Below, piece by piece: positions 8,039 through 17,375 of a stretch of 64,000 nucleotides of DNA (the stretch's first letter is position 1; each line of letters starts with the position of its first letter). The position numbers and the translations under genes are program-made. The notes under the pieces are model-generated. The model was not told the origin of the DNA, searched no databases, and worked only from the letters and a program-made list of their open reading frames with translations. Source of the stretch: an uncultured Collinsella sp. (GTDB lineage Bacteria > Actinomycetota > Coriobacteriia > Coriobacteriales > Coriobacteriaceae); assembly GCA_900541145.1 (NCBI GenBank), contig UQIH01000009.1:23824-87823 (forward strand), in the 5' to 3' direction.

Positions 8039-9439
8039 ATGGACTACCGCAAATCAGTCCAAGAGGTGCTCGACAACATCGGTGGCGCCGACAACGTTGT
8101 TTCGGCCGCACACTGCGCCACGCGTCTACGCCTGGTGATTGCCGATAATTCCAAGGTTAACAAGGGGGCCATCGAGAATGTCGATGGGGCCAAGGGCGTC
8201 TTTGAGGCCCAGGGCCAGCTCCAGATTATTTTTGGCACTGGCACCGTCAACAAGGTCTACGAAGAGTTCATCGCGCTCAGCGGCGTCGAGGCTGCCACCA
8301 AGGCCGAGGTAAAGGAGGCCGCGGCTCAGCAGCAGAACATCTTTATGCGCGCCATTAAGGTGCTCGGCGACATCTTCGTCCCCATTATTCCCGCTATCGT
8401 GGCCTCGGGCCTGCTGCTGGGCATTATGAGCGCCCTCAACTTTATGGCCTCCAACGGCTTTATCGCGCTCGATACCAATAACTTTATTTATAAGATCGCC
8501 GACTTGGTCTCGGGCACGTCCTTTGGCATTCTGCAGATCCTGATCGGTTACTCCGCCGCTAAGGCCTTTGGCGCCAACCCGTATCTGGGCGCTGTCGTCG
8601 GTGGTGCATTCATCAACTCCTCGCTGCAGAGCGCCTACACGGTTGCTTCCGAGGGCGTTCAGACCATGGTTACTGTTATTCCCGGTGTGTACAGCTTTGA
8701 GTGGGTCGGCTATCAGGGCCATGTGATCCCCATCGTTATCGCCTGCGCCATTCTGGCCTTCCTCGAGAAGCGCCTGCACAAGATCGTTCCCGAGATGTTC
8801 GACCTCTTTGTGACTCCGCTCGTCTCCGTGTTCGTGACCGTGCTCGTGACGCTCATCGCCGTCGGACCCATCTTCGTCTGGGCCGAGAACGCCATCCTCG
8901 GTCTGATTCAGGCCCTGCTCACCCTGCCCTTTGGTGTCGGTTCCTTTATCGTCGGCCTGTTCTATGCCCCCACGGTCGTCACGGGTATCCACCAGATGTA
9001 CACCGCCATCGACCTGGGTCAGCTTGCCCAGTACGGTGTGACCTATTGGCTGCCCATCGCCAGTGCCGCCAACATCGCCCAGGGTGGCGCCGCGCTCGCC
9101 GTTGCCTTTAAGACCCGCGATGCCAAGATCAAGGGCCTGGCGCTTCCTTCGGCCCTGTCCGCCTTCATGGGTATTACCGAGCCTGCCATCTTTGGTGTGA
9201 ACCTGCGCTTCTTTAAGCCCTTCATCGCCGGCTGCATCGGCGGCGGTTGCGGTGCCCTGGTCTGCGCACTCACCTCGCTTGCTGCTTCCGGCACCGGCGT
9301 TACCGGCATCTTCGGTATCCTGCTGTGCCTGGCCCAGCCCGTGCAGTACGCGATCATGTTTGCGGTCGCCGCGCTGGTTTCCTTTGCCGTCTCGTTTGTC
9401 CTGTACAAGGACGAGCCCAAGGCTTCCGAGCAGGCCTAA
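8039..9439 (+). CDS. scrA: PTS EIIBC permease, sucrose type
   Basis: The ATG at 8039 is preceded by GGAGGAAAGGGAAG and is followed at once by the EIIB domain; upstream in-frame codons lie in the operator region. Of 466 residues, about 1-85 form EIIB with the phosphorylated Cys26 in 'AAHCATRLRLV'. The rest is the multi-span EIIC channel with the glucoside/sucrose signature 'GITEPAIFGVNL'. It would transport and phosphorylate a disaccharide to its 6-phosphate. There is no EIIA domain, so phosphate must come from an EIIA encoded elsewhere. The next gene, a GH32 hydrolase, points to sucrose; a related beta-fructoside is possible. Confidence 0.86.
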   Translation: MDYRKSVQEVLDNIGGADNVVSAAHCATRLRLVIADNSKVNKGAIENVDGAKGVFEAQGQLQIIFGTGTVNKVYEEFIALSGVEAATKAEVKEAAAQQQNIFMRAIKVLGDIFVPIIPAIVASGLLLGIMSALNFMASNGFIALDTNNFIYKIADLVSGTSFGILQILIGYSAAKAFGANPYLGAVVGGAFINSSLQSAYTVASEGVQTMVTVIPGVYSFEWVGYQGHVIPIVIACAILAFLEKRLHKIVPEMFDLFVTPLVSVFVTVLVTLIAVGPIFVWAENAILGLIQALLTLPFGVGSFIVGLFYAPTVVTGIHQMYTAIDLGQLAQYGVTYWLPIASAANIAQGGAALAVAFKTRDAKIKGLALPSALSAFMGITEPAIFGVNLRFFKPFIAGCIGGGCGALVCALTSLAASGTGVTGIFGILLCLAQPVQYAIMFAVAALVSFAVSFVLYKDEPKASEQA

Positions 9440-9457
9440 GAGCTTTTGATTGAGGGG

Positions 9458-9487
9458 CGCCCGCGGGTTGTATGCTCGCGGGCGTTT
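9458..9487 (+). terminator. Intercistronic GC hairpin between scrA and scrB
   Basis: CGCCCGCG (9458-9465) and CGCGGGCG (9477-9484) form an 8-bp stem with an 11-base loop followed by TTT. The short T tract suggests partial termination or mRNA processing, which would lower expression of the hydrolase relative to the permease. Confidence 0.5.
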
Positions 9488-9545
9488 CCCGTATCTGGTG
9501 TCGATCTCTGGCGCCTTGTTACTTTCGATCCGTTAGGACTTTGAT

Positions 9546-11087
9546 ATGTCTAATGCACTTGGCCGCGACCTTGCAAAGCTGGTTGCCGCTGTTGACACCG
9601 CCGCCTCTGAGTGCGGTCATGGCGCATATGGCCAGCGCTTCCATATTATGCCGCCGGCGGGCTGGCTCAACGACCCCAATGGTCTTTGCCAAGCGGGCGG
9701 CGTGTTCCATGCCTATTTTCAGTATGCGCCGTTTGATGTCGAGGGTGGCGTCAAGATGTGGGGCCATGCCACAAGCCGCGATCTTATGACGTGGGACTAC
9801 GTTGGCGCCCCGCTGCTGCCCGACGAGCCGTTCGATTGCCATGGCGTGTATTCGGGCTCCGCGCTTGCCGAGGACGGCCGCATTCGCGTACTGTACACAG
9901 GCAACGTTAAACTCTCCGATGCAGACGGCACGTACGACTACGTCAATACCGGCCGCCGCGCCGATACTGTTTATGTCGAGAGCGTTGATGGCCTTGCCGG
10001 TCGGGAGTTCAGCCAAAAGCGTGTGGTGCTGGCGTCCGAGGATTATCCCGAGGATTTGACCTGCCATGTGCGCGATCCCAAGGTGTGGCGCGATGATAAT
10101 GGGCGTTACCACATGGTGCTGGGCGCGCGTCGTCGCGTGGATGGGCCGCATGTCGAGAGCCGGTTTTGTGTGATGCACGGCGAGGGTGCCGGGCGCGATG
10201 TTGGCGAGATCCTGGTGTATGGCTCGGCCGATATGCTGAGTTGGGAGCTCGAGAGCCGCGTGTCTACGCCCGAGCGTTTTGGTTTTATGTGGGAGTGCCC
10301 GGGGTATCTGGAGCTCGAGGCTGATTGCGGCGTACCGGCGAAGTACCTGTCCTTCTCGCCCCAGGGGCTCGAGGGCGGTCGTTGGGACCGCGGTAATGTA
10401 TATGCCGCTGGCTACATGCCTGTAATAGGTAACATCACCGGTGGTGACGGTACCTATGAGCTGGGCGATTTCCGCCTGTGGGACGCCGGTTTTGACTTCT
10501 ATGCTCCTCAGGAGTTTACGGCTGAGGATGGTCGCCATATTCTGATCGGTTGGATGGGCATGCCCGATGAGCCGACCTATGACAACGCGCCTACCGTGGC
10601 GTGCGGCTGGCAGCACTGCATGACGGTGCCGCGTGAGCTTACGGCCGGTGACGGCGGCGTGGTGCTGCAGCAGCCGGCGCGCGAGATCGAGCACCATTAT
10701 GCCTCGGTGCGTGTGGGGGAGGGCTCGTTGGAGGTTGCCGACGATATCTGCTTTGACGTTGTTGTTGACGGTGTCGACGGTGCGTTTACCGCGACCGTTG
10801 ATGGCGAGCTGAAGCTGTCGTTTGTGCCCGCCGAGCGCGAACTGCCCTCGCGCTTTGAGATGCGATTTACCGATGAGGGTCGCGCTTCTGCCGGCTGCGG
10901 TCGTACCGTGCGTTGGGAGCCCGTCGACGAGGTTTGTAACGTGCGCATTGTTGGCGATGTCTCGTCGGTCGAGGTGTTTGTGAACGATGGCGTGCTCGTG
11001 TTCTCGACGCGCATCTATCCCGAGGCCTATGGCGTGACCGTTGACGCTCCGGGTGCGAGCGTGAACTATCACACGCTCAACATCTAG
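9546..11087 (+). CDS. scrB: GH32 sucrose-6-phosphate hydrolase
   Basis: The 513-residue protein has the GH32 catalytic triad in context: the nucleophile Asp43 in 'WLNDPNG', Asp177 in 'RDPKVW' and the acid/base Glu250 in 'WECPGYLEL'. A C-terminal beta-sandwich follows from about residue 360. GH32 enzymes split beta-fructosides. No signal peptide is present, so it acts in the cytosol on the phosphorylated sugar delivered by the PTS, giving glucose-6-phosphate and fructose. It lies 106 bases after the permease gene in the same direction. Sucrose-6-phosphate is the likeliest substrate from context. Confidence 0.9.
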   Translation: MSNALGRDLAKLVAAVDTAASECGHGAYGQRFHIMPPAGWLNDPNGLCQAGGVFHAYFQYAPFDVEGGVKMWGHATSRDLMTWDYVGAPLLPDEPFDCHGVYSGSALAEDGRIRVLYTGNVKLSDADGTYDYVNTGRRADTVYVESVDGLAGREFSQKRVVLASEDYPEDLTCHVRDPKVWRDDNGRYHMVLGARRRVDGPHVESRFCVMHGEGAGRDVGEILVYGSADMLSWELESRVSTPERFGFMWECPGYLELEADCGVPAKYLSFSPQGLEGGRWDRGNVYAAGYMPVIGNITGGDGTYELGDFRLWDAGFDFYAPQEFTAEDGRHILIGWMGMPDEPTYDNAPTVACGWQHCMTVPRELTAGDGGVVLQQPAREIEHHYASVRVGEGSLEVADDICFDVVVDGVDGAFTATVDGELKLSFVPAERELPSRFEMRFTDEGRASAGCGRTVRWEPVDEVCNVRIVGDVSSVEVFVNDGVLVFSTRIYPEAYGVTVDAPGASVNYHTLNI

Positions 11088-11125
11088 GCGTTTCGTTGTA
11101 TATCGGCGCTATACTGCAGCCGTTG

Positions 11126-11161
11126 CCCACGATGCGGGGAACACCTGTATCGTGGGTTTTT
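11126..11161 (+). terminator. Terminator-type hairpin just upstream of the PLP-family gene
   Basis: CCCACGAT (11126-11133) pairs with ATCGTGGG (11149-11156), followed by five T residues. It ends the sucrose operon. Because a TATACT box occurs at 11110-11115, it may also sit in the leader of the following gene as an attenuator. The stop of scrB is only 39 bases upstream and the next start is 5 bases downstream. Confidence 0.7.
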
Positions 11162-11165
11162 GCTT

Positions 11166-12176
11166 ATGAAGGGACGGTGCCGTGTGGATGTACAACAGCT
11201 AGAAGAGGCCTGGGCTTTGAGGGCCGGCGCGCGTGGGGCGCGACTGGTTGCGGCCTCGCATGTGCCGGCGGCGCTGTCTCTGTTGGGGGTTGTACGTCCC
11301 GGCGATCGTCTGGTTGCGTTTGCCGATGACTTTGCCGATGCGTTTGCGCGCGGCTTTGATGGTTGCGGTGTCGCGCTGGTGGGCTCGCCGTCCGCCGAGG
11401 TGTTTGCCGCTGCGTCCGAGGGCTTTGATACTTCGTTTGATGTCGAGGGTCCGCACTTGTGGTGGTTCGTCAACTCCATCGGCGGGTTTGGTCTGCGTGT
11501 GCCCGATCTGCGCACTCTGGGCCGCGCTGCTCGTGAGGCCCATGCGCTGTTTGTGGTGGATAACACGGTGGCGTCGGCTTTTGGTTGCGATCCGCTGCGT
11601 TTGGGTGCCGTGCTGTCGCTCGAGGCGCTCGACCGCGTGTGCGCCGGCAAGGCTCCGCGGAAGTTGGTTGCCGTCTCGGTCGCGCGCTCGCAGCTCAAGC
11701 GCCATCGTGTGGATGCCGCGGCCGAGTGCGCGCATGCCCTGCTTGAGGGCTGTGGCTTGGCCAAGTTTGAATTGACTGCTGACGAGGCCGGTGTGCTGGA
11801 TCGGGGACTGGACTCGCTCGACGTCCGTATGCAGGCGCATTTCGACCGCGCCCGTGCGCTGGCCGAGTATCTGGCCGCCAACGAGATGGTGCGCAACGTG
11901 CGCTATCCCGGACTGAGCTCGCATCCCGACCATTCGGTTGCAACGGGAATCCTCGAGCACGGCTTTGGCCCGGCAGTTGAGTTTGACCTTATCGAGCGCA
12001 GTGCGGGTGATTTCTTCGATGCTTTGCCGGGGGAGTTTCGTACATCGCCCGCCGGCGGCGCAACAACGCGCCTCTCGGCCACGCGCGGCAAGCAGGGGAG
12101 CACCATCCGCCTCTTCGCCGGCACCGACAACCCCCTGGTCGTAGCGTCCGCCCTAGACAATGCCCTCCGCAACTAG
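11166..12176 (+). CDS. Degenerate Cys/Met-metabolism PLP-enzyme family protein
   Basis: The fold is recognisable from 'FVVDNTVAS', 'LDRGLDSLDVRM', 'VRNVRYPGLSSHPDH' and the C-terminal 'TTRLSATRGKQGSTIRLF', which line up with cystathionine gamma-synthase/lyase proteins. The usual 'S-x-T-K-Y' motif carrying the PLP-binding lysine is not present. The equivalent stretch 'LEALDRVCAGK' has Arg157 where the lysine is expected, and the C-terminal 'LSVG-E' signature is also altered. It is 336 residues, shorter than the ~380-400 usual for the family. It may be a non-catalytic or re-purposed paralogue. GTG 11184 is an alternative start with AGGGA about 10 bases before it. Confidence 0.7.
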   Translation: MKGRCRVDVQQLEEAWALRAGARGARLVAASHVPAALSLLGVVRPGDRLVAFADDFADAFARGFDGCGVALVGSPSAEVFAAASEGFDTSFDVEGPHLWWFVNSIGGFGLRVPDLRTLGRAAREAHALFVVDNTVASAFGCDPLRLGAVLSLEALDRVCAGKAPRKLVAVSVARSQLKRHRVDAAAECAHALLEGCGLAKFELTADEAGVLDRGLDSLDVRMQAHFDRARALAEYLAANEMVRNVRYPGLSSHPDHSVATGILEHGFGPAVEFDLIERSAGDFFDALPGEFRTSPAGGATTRLSATRGKQGSTIRLFAGTDNPLVVASALDNALRN

Positions 12177-12194
12177 CTTAATCATCCTCGACTC

Positions 12195-12269
12195 CATAAG
12201 TTGCGGTGAAATATGGATTGATTTACGGCTTTAACCGCATAAACAGTCCCTATTTCACCGCAACTTATG
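12195..12269. repeat. Perfect 19-bp inverted repeat, 37-base spacer
   Basis: CATAAGTTGCGGTGAAATA at 12195-12213 is exactly repeated in inverse orientation at 12251-12269. It lies between two convergent genes, the plus-strand PLP-family gene and the minus-strand ModE-like gene. There is no run of T after either arm, so a simple terminator is unlikely. It could be an intergenic mobile palindrome, or a bidirectional transcription stop that works by structure alone. Confidence 0.75.
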
Positions 12270-12309
12270 AGAAGGGGTTGTGTGGCTATAAAGCCCCGTT
12301 GCAAATTAG

Positions 12310-12654
12310 CTACTCTTTGATGCTTGCGATGAGGGCGTTGGCTTTGGTGGCGATGACGTTGTTGATGTCGGCCTGCAGCTCCTCGTAGACCGCTATGGCT
12401 CGCTCTCCTGCGGGCGTGAGCGTGGACCCGCGGGCGCCGTCGCGCTCGATGAGCTTGCAGCCCAGCTGTCCTTCCGCCTCGTTCACAATGCGCCAGGCCT
12501 TGGAGTACGCCATGCCCATGCTCTTGGCGGCGCGGTTGAGCGAGTGCTCGCGGGCAATACCCTGCAGCAGCAAGACGCAGCCGTGGCCGAAGACGCCCGG
12601 CAAATCCTTGTCGCACGCTTGAATGACCAACTTTGCCGTCGTCTTGTACTCCAT
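12310..12654 (-). CDS. ModE N-terminal-like winged-helix DNA-binding protein
   Basis: The 114-residue product is a lone winged helix-turn-helix of the LysR/ModE N-terminal type, seen in 'SLNRAAKSMGMAYSKAWRIV' followed by the wing 'LIERDGARGSTLTPAGERAIAVYEEL'. There is no ligand-binding domain such as the molybdate-binding half of ModE. The ATG at 12654 follows GGAG closely; a GTG at 12663 with GGGGAGA upstream is the alternative. It is transcribed away from guaB, and its target is not evident. Small proteins of this type often control molybdenum-cofactor enzymes, but nothing nearby supports that here. Confidence 0.75.
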   Translation of the reverse strand: MEYKTTAKLVIQACDKDLPGVFGHGCVLLLQGIAREHSLNRAAKSMGMAYSKAWRIVNEAEGQLGCKLIERDGARGSTLTPAGERAIAVYEELQADINNVIATKANALIASIKE

Positions 12655-12847
12655 GTGCTCCACGTCTCCCCGCTAAAGTGTTTGCTGGGCAAACGCAAAG
12701 CCTGCGTCAAACCCTCGTGTGCTCTTCTTAAATCATGCATTGTAGCAGTCAAAGTGCGTTAAGATACTTCCCCAGTATTGGGCGCCCAAGGTTGGGCTGG
12801 GTCCTACGAGGCCTGCAGCCGACCGGTCGCATGGAAAAAGGAGAAAC

Positions 12848-14359
12848 ATGGCTACGTTCTTTCCCGGTGAGTCCCACACGTTTTCGGAGTATCTGCTGGT
12901 CCCTGGTTACTCGTCCTCGCAGTGCATTCCCAACAACGTCTCTCTTAAGACGCCGCTAACCCGCTTTAAGCGCGGTGAGAAGCCGGCAATCACCCTGAAC
13001 ATCCCCATGGTTTCCGCCATCATGCAGTCCGTCTCGGGCGTCGATATGGGTGTCGCGCTCGCTACCGAGGGTGGCCTGTCCTTCATTTACGGTTCCCAGA
13101 GCGCCGAGTCCGAGGCCGCTATGGTCAAGGCCGTCAAGGATCACAAGGCCGGCTTCGTTCAGTCCGATTCCACGCTGACCCCCGACATGACCATGGAGCA
13201 GGTCATTGAGCTCAAGGAGAAGACCGGCCACTCCACCATGCCTGTTACCGACGACGGCACTCCCAAGGGTAAGCTCCTGGGCATCGTCACCAGCCGTGAC
13301 TATCGCCCCAGTCGCGATGACCACCAGACGAAGGTCTCCGAGTTCATGACCCCGCGTGAGCAGCTCATCGTGGGCGACAAGAACATCAGCCTCAAGGTCG
13401 CCAACGACGTCATCTGGGACAACAAGCTCAACGCCCTGCCCATCGTCGACGACAACGATCACCTCATGGGCATCGTCTTCCGCAAGGACTACGATAGCCA
13501 CAAGACCAACCCCAACGAGCTGCTCGATAACGACAAGCGCTACATGGTCGGCGCCGGTATCAACACCCGCGACTATGCCGAGCGCGTGCCGCTGCTCATC
13601 GAGGCCGGCGCCGATGTCCTGTGCATCGACTCCTCCGAGGGCTTCAGTGAGTGGCAGAAGCGCACCATCGAGTGGATTCGCGCCAACTACGGCGAGGACG
13701 TTAAGGTCGGTGCCGGTAACGTCGTCGACGCCGAGGGCTTCCGCTTCCTGGCCGACTGCGGTGCCGACTTCATCAAGGTCGGTATCGGCGGCGGTTCCAT
13801 CTGCATTACCCGCGAGACCAAGGGTATCGGTCGTGGCCAGGCTACCGCGCTGATCGACGTCTGCCGCGCCCGTGACGAGTACTACGAGGAGACCGGCGTC
13901 TACGTGCCCGTGTGCTCCGACGGCGGCATCGTCTACGACTACCACATGACGCTCGCCCTTGCCATGGGTGCAGACTTTATGATGCTGGGCCGTTACTTCG
14001 CCCGCTTTGACGAGAGCCCGACCGAGCGCGTCAATGTGAACGGTCAGTACATGAAGGAGTACTGGGGCGAGGGTTCCGCGCGTGCCCGCAACTGGCAGCG
14101 CTACGACCTGGGCGGTGCCGCGAAGCTCAGCTTCGTCGAGGGCGTCGATTCCTACGTTCCCTACGCCGGCTCCCTCAAGGACGGTGTGGGCGGCACGCTC
14201 TACAAGGTTAAGTCCACGATGTGCAACTGCGGCGCCCTCTCGATCCCCGAGCTCCAGGAAAAGGCACGCCTGACCCTGGTCAGCTCCACCTCCATCGTCG
14301 AAGGCGGCGCCCACGACGTGGTCGTGAAAGACTCCCAGCAGTCCGTATCTTATCGATAA
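12848..14359 (+). CDS. guaB: IMP dehydrogenase
   Basis: The 503-residue protein converts IMP to XMP with NAD+, the committed step of GMP synthesis. The TIM barrel is interrupted by two CBS domains at about residues 105-225. The catalytic loop reads '[12 protein letters not shown]', with Cys319 as the nucleophile that forms the thioimidate with IMP, followed by '[10 protein letters not shown]'. An AAAGGAG ribosome binding site precedes the ATG. The gene stands alone between a minus-strand regulator and a repeat-rich gap. Its first loop glycine pattern differs slightly from the usual G-x-G-P-G-S. Confidence 0.94.
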   Translation: MATFFPGESHTFSEYLLVPGYSSSQCIPNNVSLKTPLTRFKRGEKPAITLNIPMVSAIMQSVSGVDMGVALATEGGLSFIYGSQSAESEAAMVKAVKDHKAGFVQSDSTLTPDMTMEQVIELKEKTGHSTMPVTDDGTPKGKLLGIVTSRDYRPSRDDHQTKVSEFMTPREQLIVGDKNISLKVANDVIWDNKLNALPIVDDNDHLMGIVFRKDYDSHKTNPNELLDNDKRYMVGAGINTRDYAERVPLLIEAGADVLCIDSSEGFSEWQKRTIEWIRANYGEDVKVGAGNVVDAEGFRFLADCGADFIKVGIGGGSICITRETKGIGRGQATALIDVCRARDEYYEETGVYVPVCSDGGIVYDYHMTLALAMGADFMMLGRYFARFDESPTERVNVNGQYMKEYWGEGSARARNWQRYDLGGAAKLSFVEGVDSYVPYAGSLKDGVGGTLYKVKSTMCNCGALSIPELQEKARLTLVSSTSIVEGGAHDVVVKDSQQSVSYR

Positions 14360-14369
14360 GCGGCTTTCT

Positions 14370-14453
14370 CAGGCACCGCACCTTGCCGTTCAAACCGTCG
14401 CTCGCGTACCAAAGTACGCGTCGCTCCTCTTTCACGGCAACCTGCGGCACCTG
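14370..14453. repeat. Palindromic intergenic element, copy 1
   Basis: The outer arms 14370-14389 and 14434-14453 are complementary with a few mismatches. Inside, CGCGTAC and GTACGCG form a second hairpin around CAAA. The central 50 bases (14387-14436) closely match 58003-58051 downstream of ileS, while the outer arms differ completely in sequence between copies yet stay self-complementary. This marks a structured repeat rather than an accident. It sits 10 bases after the guaB stop. Confidence 0.75.
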
Positions 14454-14455
14454 GA

Positions 14456-14481
14456 AAACCCGTTCGTGCTAGAACGAGTTT
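14456..14481. repeat. Hairpin with GTTCGT..AGAAC core
   Basis: AAACCCGTTC and GAACGAGTTT pair with one mismatch around a 6-base loop, directly behind the palindromic element. It shares its loop core with hairpins at 6805-6826 and 57935-57969. Confidence 0.6.
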
Positions 14482-14520
14482 CAGACAAAGGTTGATTCCC
14501 AACCACGTTATTTAGATAAA

Positions 14521-14551
14521 GCGAGATGCCTGCAAGTCGCAGGCATCTCGC
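14521..14551. terminator. Perfect 13-bp hairpin downstream of guaB
   Basis: GCGAGATGCCTGC (14521-14533) and GCAGGCATCTCGC (14539-14551) are perfectly complementary with a 5-base loop, followed by TTGTCGTATTT. It probably ends guaB transcription, with a weak T tract. A TATCAT box at 14565-14570 just after it may start the leuS transcript. Confidence 0.6.
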
Positions 14552-14591
14552 TTGTCGTATTTGCTATCATCATGCGAGTTAACGATGTGGC

Positions 14592-14703
14592 GGGGCGTTC
14601 TTACCTTTGCTCGCTGCAAGTTCCGCACGAGCCGAAGAGCACTTAATGTGCTCTTCGTGCGAGCAGGACTGTCCGCAGCAGCGAGTAAAGGTAAGAACGC
14701 CCC
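14592..14703 (+). promoter_or_regulatory. Large inverted-repeat leader upstream of leuS
   Basis: The arms 14592-14617 and 14678-14703 are 26 bases each and complementary except at one position. The enclosed 60 bases hold another strong hairpin: GAAGAGCAC (14634-14642) with GTGCTCTTC (14648-14656), extended by CGCAC/GTGCG below a 5-base bulge. It ends 17 bases before the leuS ribosome binding site. No T-box sequence (GGGTGG) and no T tract are present, so it is neither a T-box nor an intrinsic terminator. It could control leuS mRNA processing or stability, or be an inserted palindrome. Confidence 0.65.
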
Positions 14704-14732
14704 GTCCCAACCCAGCTAACAAAGGAGCTGAT

Positions 14733-17309
14733 ATGTGCGATTGCGCAGATCATAAGGATGAGATCCCTGCCTACGACGCGCAGGCCATTGAGTCCAAGTG
14801 GATGAAGGCCTGGGAGGACTCCAACCTCTTTGCCGTCGACACCGACGACAGCAAGCCCAAGAAGTACGTGCTCGAGATGTTCCCGTATCCGTCGGGCGAC
14901 CTGCACATGGGCCACGCTCGCAACTATACCATCGGCGATGCCATGGCCCGTCAGGCCCGCATGCGCGGCTACGACGTGCTGCACCCCATCGGATTTGACG
15001 CCTTTGGCCTGCCTGCCGAGAACGCCGCCATCAAGCACAACACGCAGGCTGCCGCCTGGACGTATAAGAACATGGACCAGGCGCTCGCCACGATGAAGCG
15101 CATGGGCTTCTCCTACGATCTGGATCGCATGGTCAAGACCTGCAGCCCCGACTACTACCGTTGGGGTCAGTGGATCTTTGAGAAGCTGTGGGAAAAGGGC
15201 CTGGTCTACCGCAAGAAGAACCCGGTCAACTGGTGCCCTAACTGCAAGACCGTTCTGGCCAACGAGCAGGTCACCGAGGGTAAGTGCTGGCGCTGCGGCA
15301 CCGAGCCCGAGAAGCGCGACCTTGAGCAGTGGTACTTCAAGATCACCGAGTACTCCCAGGAGCTGCTCGACGACCTGGAGAAGCTCCCCGGCTGGCCCGA
15401 GCGCGTCAAGCAGATGCAGGCCAACTGGATCGGTCGCTCCGAGGGCGCCGAGGTCGACTTTACCCTGTGCGACCAGGATGGCGAGCCCATCGAGGGCGAT
15501 GAGGGCAAGATCACCGTCTTCACCACGCGTGCCGATACCCTTTTTGGCGTCTCCTTCTTTGTCCTGGCTCCCGAGTACGCCGGCCTGCACGAGCTCGTCG
15601 AGGGTACGGAGTACGAGGAGGCCGTCACCAAGATCGTCGAGGACTCCAAGCATATCTCTGCCGTCGAGCGTGCCCAAGGCACCCTCGAGAAGCACGGTGC
15701 CTTCACGGGCCGCTATGTGGTAAACCCCGTCAACGGCGAGAAGGTCCCCGTGTGGGTTGCCGATTATGTCGTTGCCGACTACGGTACCGGTGCCGTCATG
15801 GCCGTTCCCTGTGGCGACCAGCGCGACTTTGAGTTTGCCCGTAAGTACGACCTGCCGATCGTGCCGATCATCCTGGACGATGACGATCGTGCTGCCGTCG
15901 AGGCCAGCGGCGAGACCATCGATACCTTCCATGCCGAGACCGTCGACTGGGATTGCTCTCACGCTGCCGAGGGCACGCTCGTCCAGTCCGGCAAGTACAC
16001 CGGCATGCGCGGCGGTAAGCACTCCGAGGGCGAGGCTGCGATCGTGGCCGACCTCGAGGCCATGGGCTGCGGTCGTCGCAAGGTCGAGTTCCGTCTGCGC
16101 GACTGGCTCATCAGCCGCCAGCGCTATTGGGGCAACCCCATCCCGGCCATCCACTGCGAGCACTGCGGCATCGTGCCCGTGCCCGAGGATCAGCTGCCGG
16201 TGACGCTGCCCGAGAACCTGGACCTGGGCGCCGGCGAAACCCTTGCTGAGTGCAAGGAGTTCTACGAGACCACCTGCCCGGTCTGCGGCCGCCCGGCCAA
16301 GCGCGAGACCGATACCATGGACACCTTCACCTGCTCCAGCTGGTATTACCTGCGCTATACCGATCCGCACAACACCGAGCTGCCCTTCTCCCGTGAGGCT
16401 GCCGACCGTTGGATGCCCGTCGATAACTACATCGGCGGCATCGAGCACGCTATTTTGCACCTGCTTTACAGCCGCTTCTTTACCAAGGCACTGCGCGACC
16501 TGGGCCTGCTGAGCGTGGACGAGCCCTTCACCAACCTGCTGTGCCAGGGCATGGTCAAGGACGAGAACGGCGACACCATGTCCAAGTCCAAGGGCAATGT
16601 CGTGCCCCCGAGCTCGGTCATCGAGCCCTACGGTGCCGACACCATGCGTTTGGCGATCCTGTTTATCGCCCCGCCCGAGAAGGACTTCGACTGGGATCCC
16701 AAGGCCGTCGAGGGCGCCAACCGCTTTATCAAGCGCGCCTGGCGTATCGTTTGGCAGCTCGTCCAGTCCGGCGACGCCAACGTGGCCTTCGACAAGTCCG
16801 CACTCGACGAGACCGCGATGAAGCTCTACCGCGAGCGTCACCGCACCATTGCCAAGTGCACCGAGGACTTCGATCGCGGCCAGTTCAACACCGCCATCTC
16901 GGCCGTCATGGAGCTCGTCAACGCGGCGAGTGCCTACCTCAATGCCACTGAGGGTACCGCCCGCGACAAGGCGCTGTGCTACGGCGTGGCTAAGGATATC
17001 GTGAGCGTCCTCGCCCCCATCTGCCCGTTCTGGGCCGACGAGCTGTGGCACGAGGCCCTCGGCTGCGAGGGCAACGCCTACACCGCCGCCTGGCCCGAGT
17101 TCGACCTGGCCGAGTCCGTTGAGGACACAGTGCAGATCGTCGTCCAGGTGCTCGGTAAGGTCCGCGGTCGTGTCGACGTTGCTCGCGATGCCTCCAATGA
17201 GGATATGCAGGCTGCCGCCGAGGCCGCCGTCGCCAAGTGGCTCGAGGGCAAGACGGTCGTCAAGGCCATCTGCGTGCCCAGCAAGCTGGTCAACCTGGTG
17301 GTTAAGTAA
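14733..17309 (+). CDS. leuS: Leucyl-tRNA synthetase
   Basis: The start is ATG 14733, six bases after AAAGGAG; earlier in-frame starts fall inside the leader hairpin. The 858-residue class I enzyme has the HIGH motif as '[14 protein letters not shown]' (about residues 50-63) and the KMSKS motif as '[10 protein letters not shown]' near residue 615. Zinc-type cysteine pairs such as 'CPNCKTV' and 'CWRCG' flank the editing domain, which is inserted at about residues 220-430. It charges tRNA-Leu in the cytosol. The length is normal for bacterial LeuRS. The gene is monocistronic, ending in a clear terminator. Confidence 0.96.
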   Translation: MCDCADHKDEIPAYDAQAIESKWMKAWEDSNLFAVDTDDSKPKKYVLEMFPYPSGDLHMGHARNYTIGDAMARQARMRGYDVLHPIGFDAFGLPAENAAIKHNTQAAAWTYKNMDQALATMKRMGFSYDLDRMVKTCSPDYYRWGQWIFEKLWEKGLVYRKKNPVNWCPNCKTVLANEQVTEGKCWRCGTEPEKRDLEQWYFKITEYSQELLDDLEKLPGWPERVKQMQANWIGRSEGAEVDFTLCDQDGEPIEGDEGKITVFTTRADTLFGVSFFVLAPEYAGLHELVEGTEYEEAVTKIVEDSKHISAVERAQGTLEKHGAFTGRYVVNPVNGEKVPVWVADYVVADYGTGAVMAVPCGDQRDFEFARKYDLPIVPIILDDDDRAAVEASGETIDTFHAETVDWDCSHAAEGTLVQSGKYTGMRGGKHSEGEAAIVADLEAMGCGRRKVEFRLRDWLISRQRYWGNPIPAIHCEHCGIVPVPEDQLPVTLPENLDLGAGETLAECKEFYETTCPVCGRPAKRETDTMDTFTCSSWYYLRYTDPHNTELPFSREAADRWMPVDNYIGGIEHAILHLLYSRFFTKALRDLGLLSVDEPFTNLLCQGMVKDENGDTMSKSKGNVVPPSSVIEPYGADTMRLAILFIAPPEKDFDWDPKAVEGANRFIKRAWRIVWQLVQSGDANVAFDKSALDETAMKLYRERHRTIAKCTEDFDRGQFNTAISAVMELVNAASAYLNATEGTARDKALCYGVAKDIVSVLAPICPFWADELWHEALGCEGNAYTAAWPEFDLAESVEDTVQIVVQVLGKVRGRVDVARDASNEDMQAAAEAAVAKWLEGKTVVKAICVPSKLVNLVVK

Positions 17310-17338
17310 GCACTGTGCGCTTAGCTGACGCATAAAAG

Positions 17339-17375
17339 ACGAGGGGCGATCCGGTTGGGTCGTCCCTCGTTTTTC
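17339..17375 (+). terminator. Intrinsic terminator of leuS
   Basis: ACGAGGGGCGA (17339-17349) pairs with TCGTCCCTCGT (17360-17370) with one G-U pair, followed by TTTTT. Confidence 0.9.

Noticed and set aside
14592..14703. T-box riboswitch for leuS
   Set aside because: There is no GGGTGG T-box and no terminator T tract, and the structure is a simple nested hairpin.
14607..14732. N-terminal extension of LeuRS from a TTG at 14607
   Set aside because: It would translate the hairpin leader, contains no conserved LeuRS sequence, and a proper AAAGGAG-ATG lies at 14721-14735.
14643..17333. An 896-codon open frame on the minus strand opposite leuS
   Set aside because: It mirrors leuS, lacks recognisable motifs and a ribosome binding site, and such frames arise from the GC-rich third codon positions. 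Similar long antisense frames opposite infB (19364-21988) and ileS (55032-57962) were dropped for the same reason.
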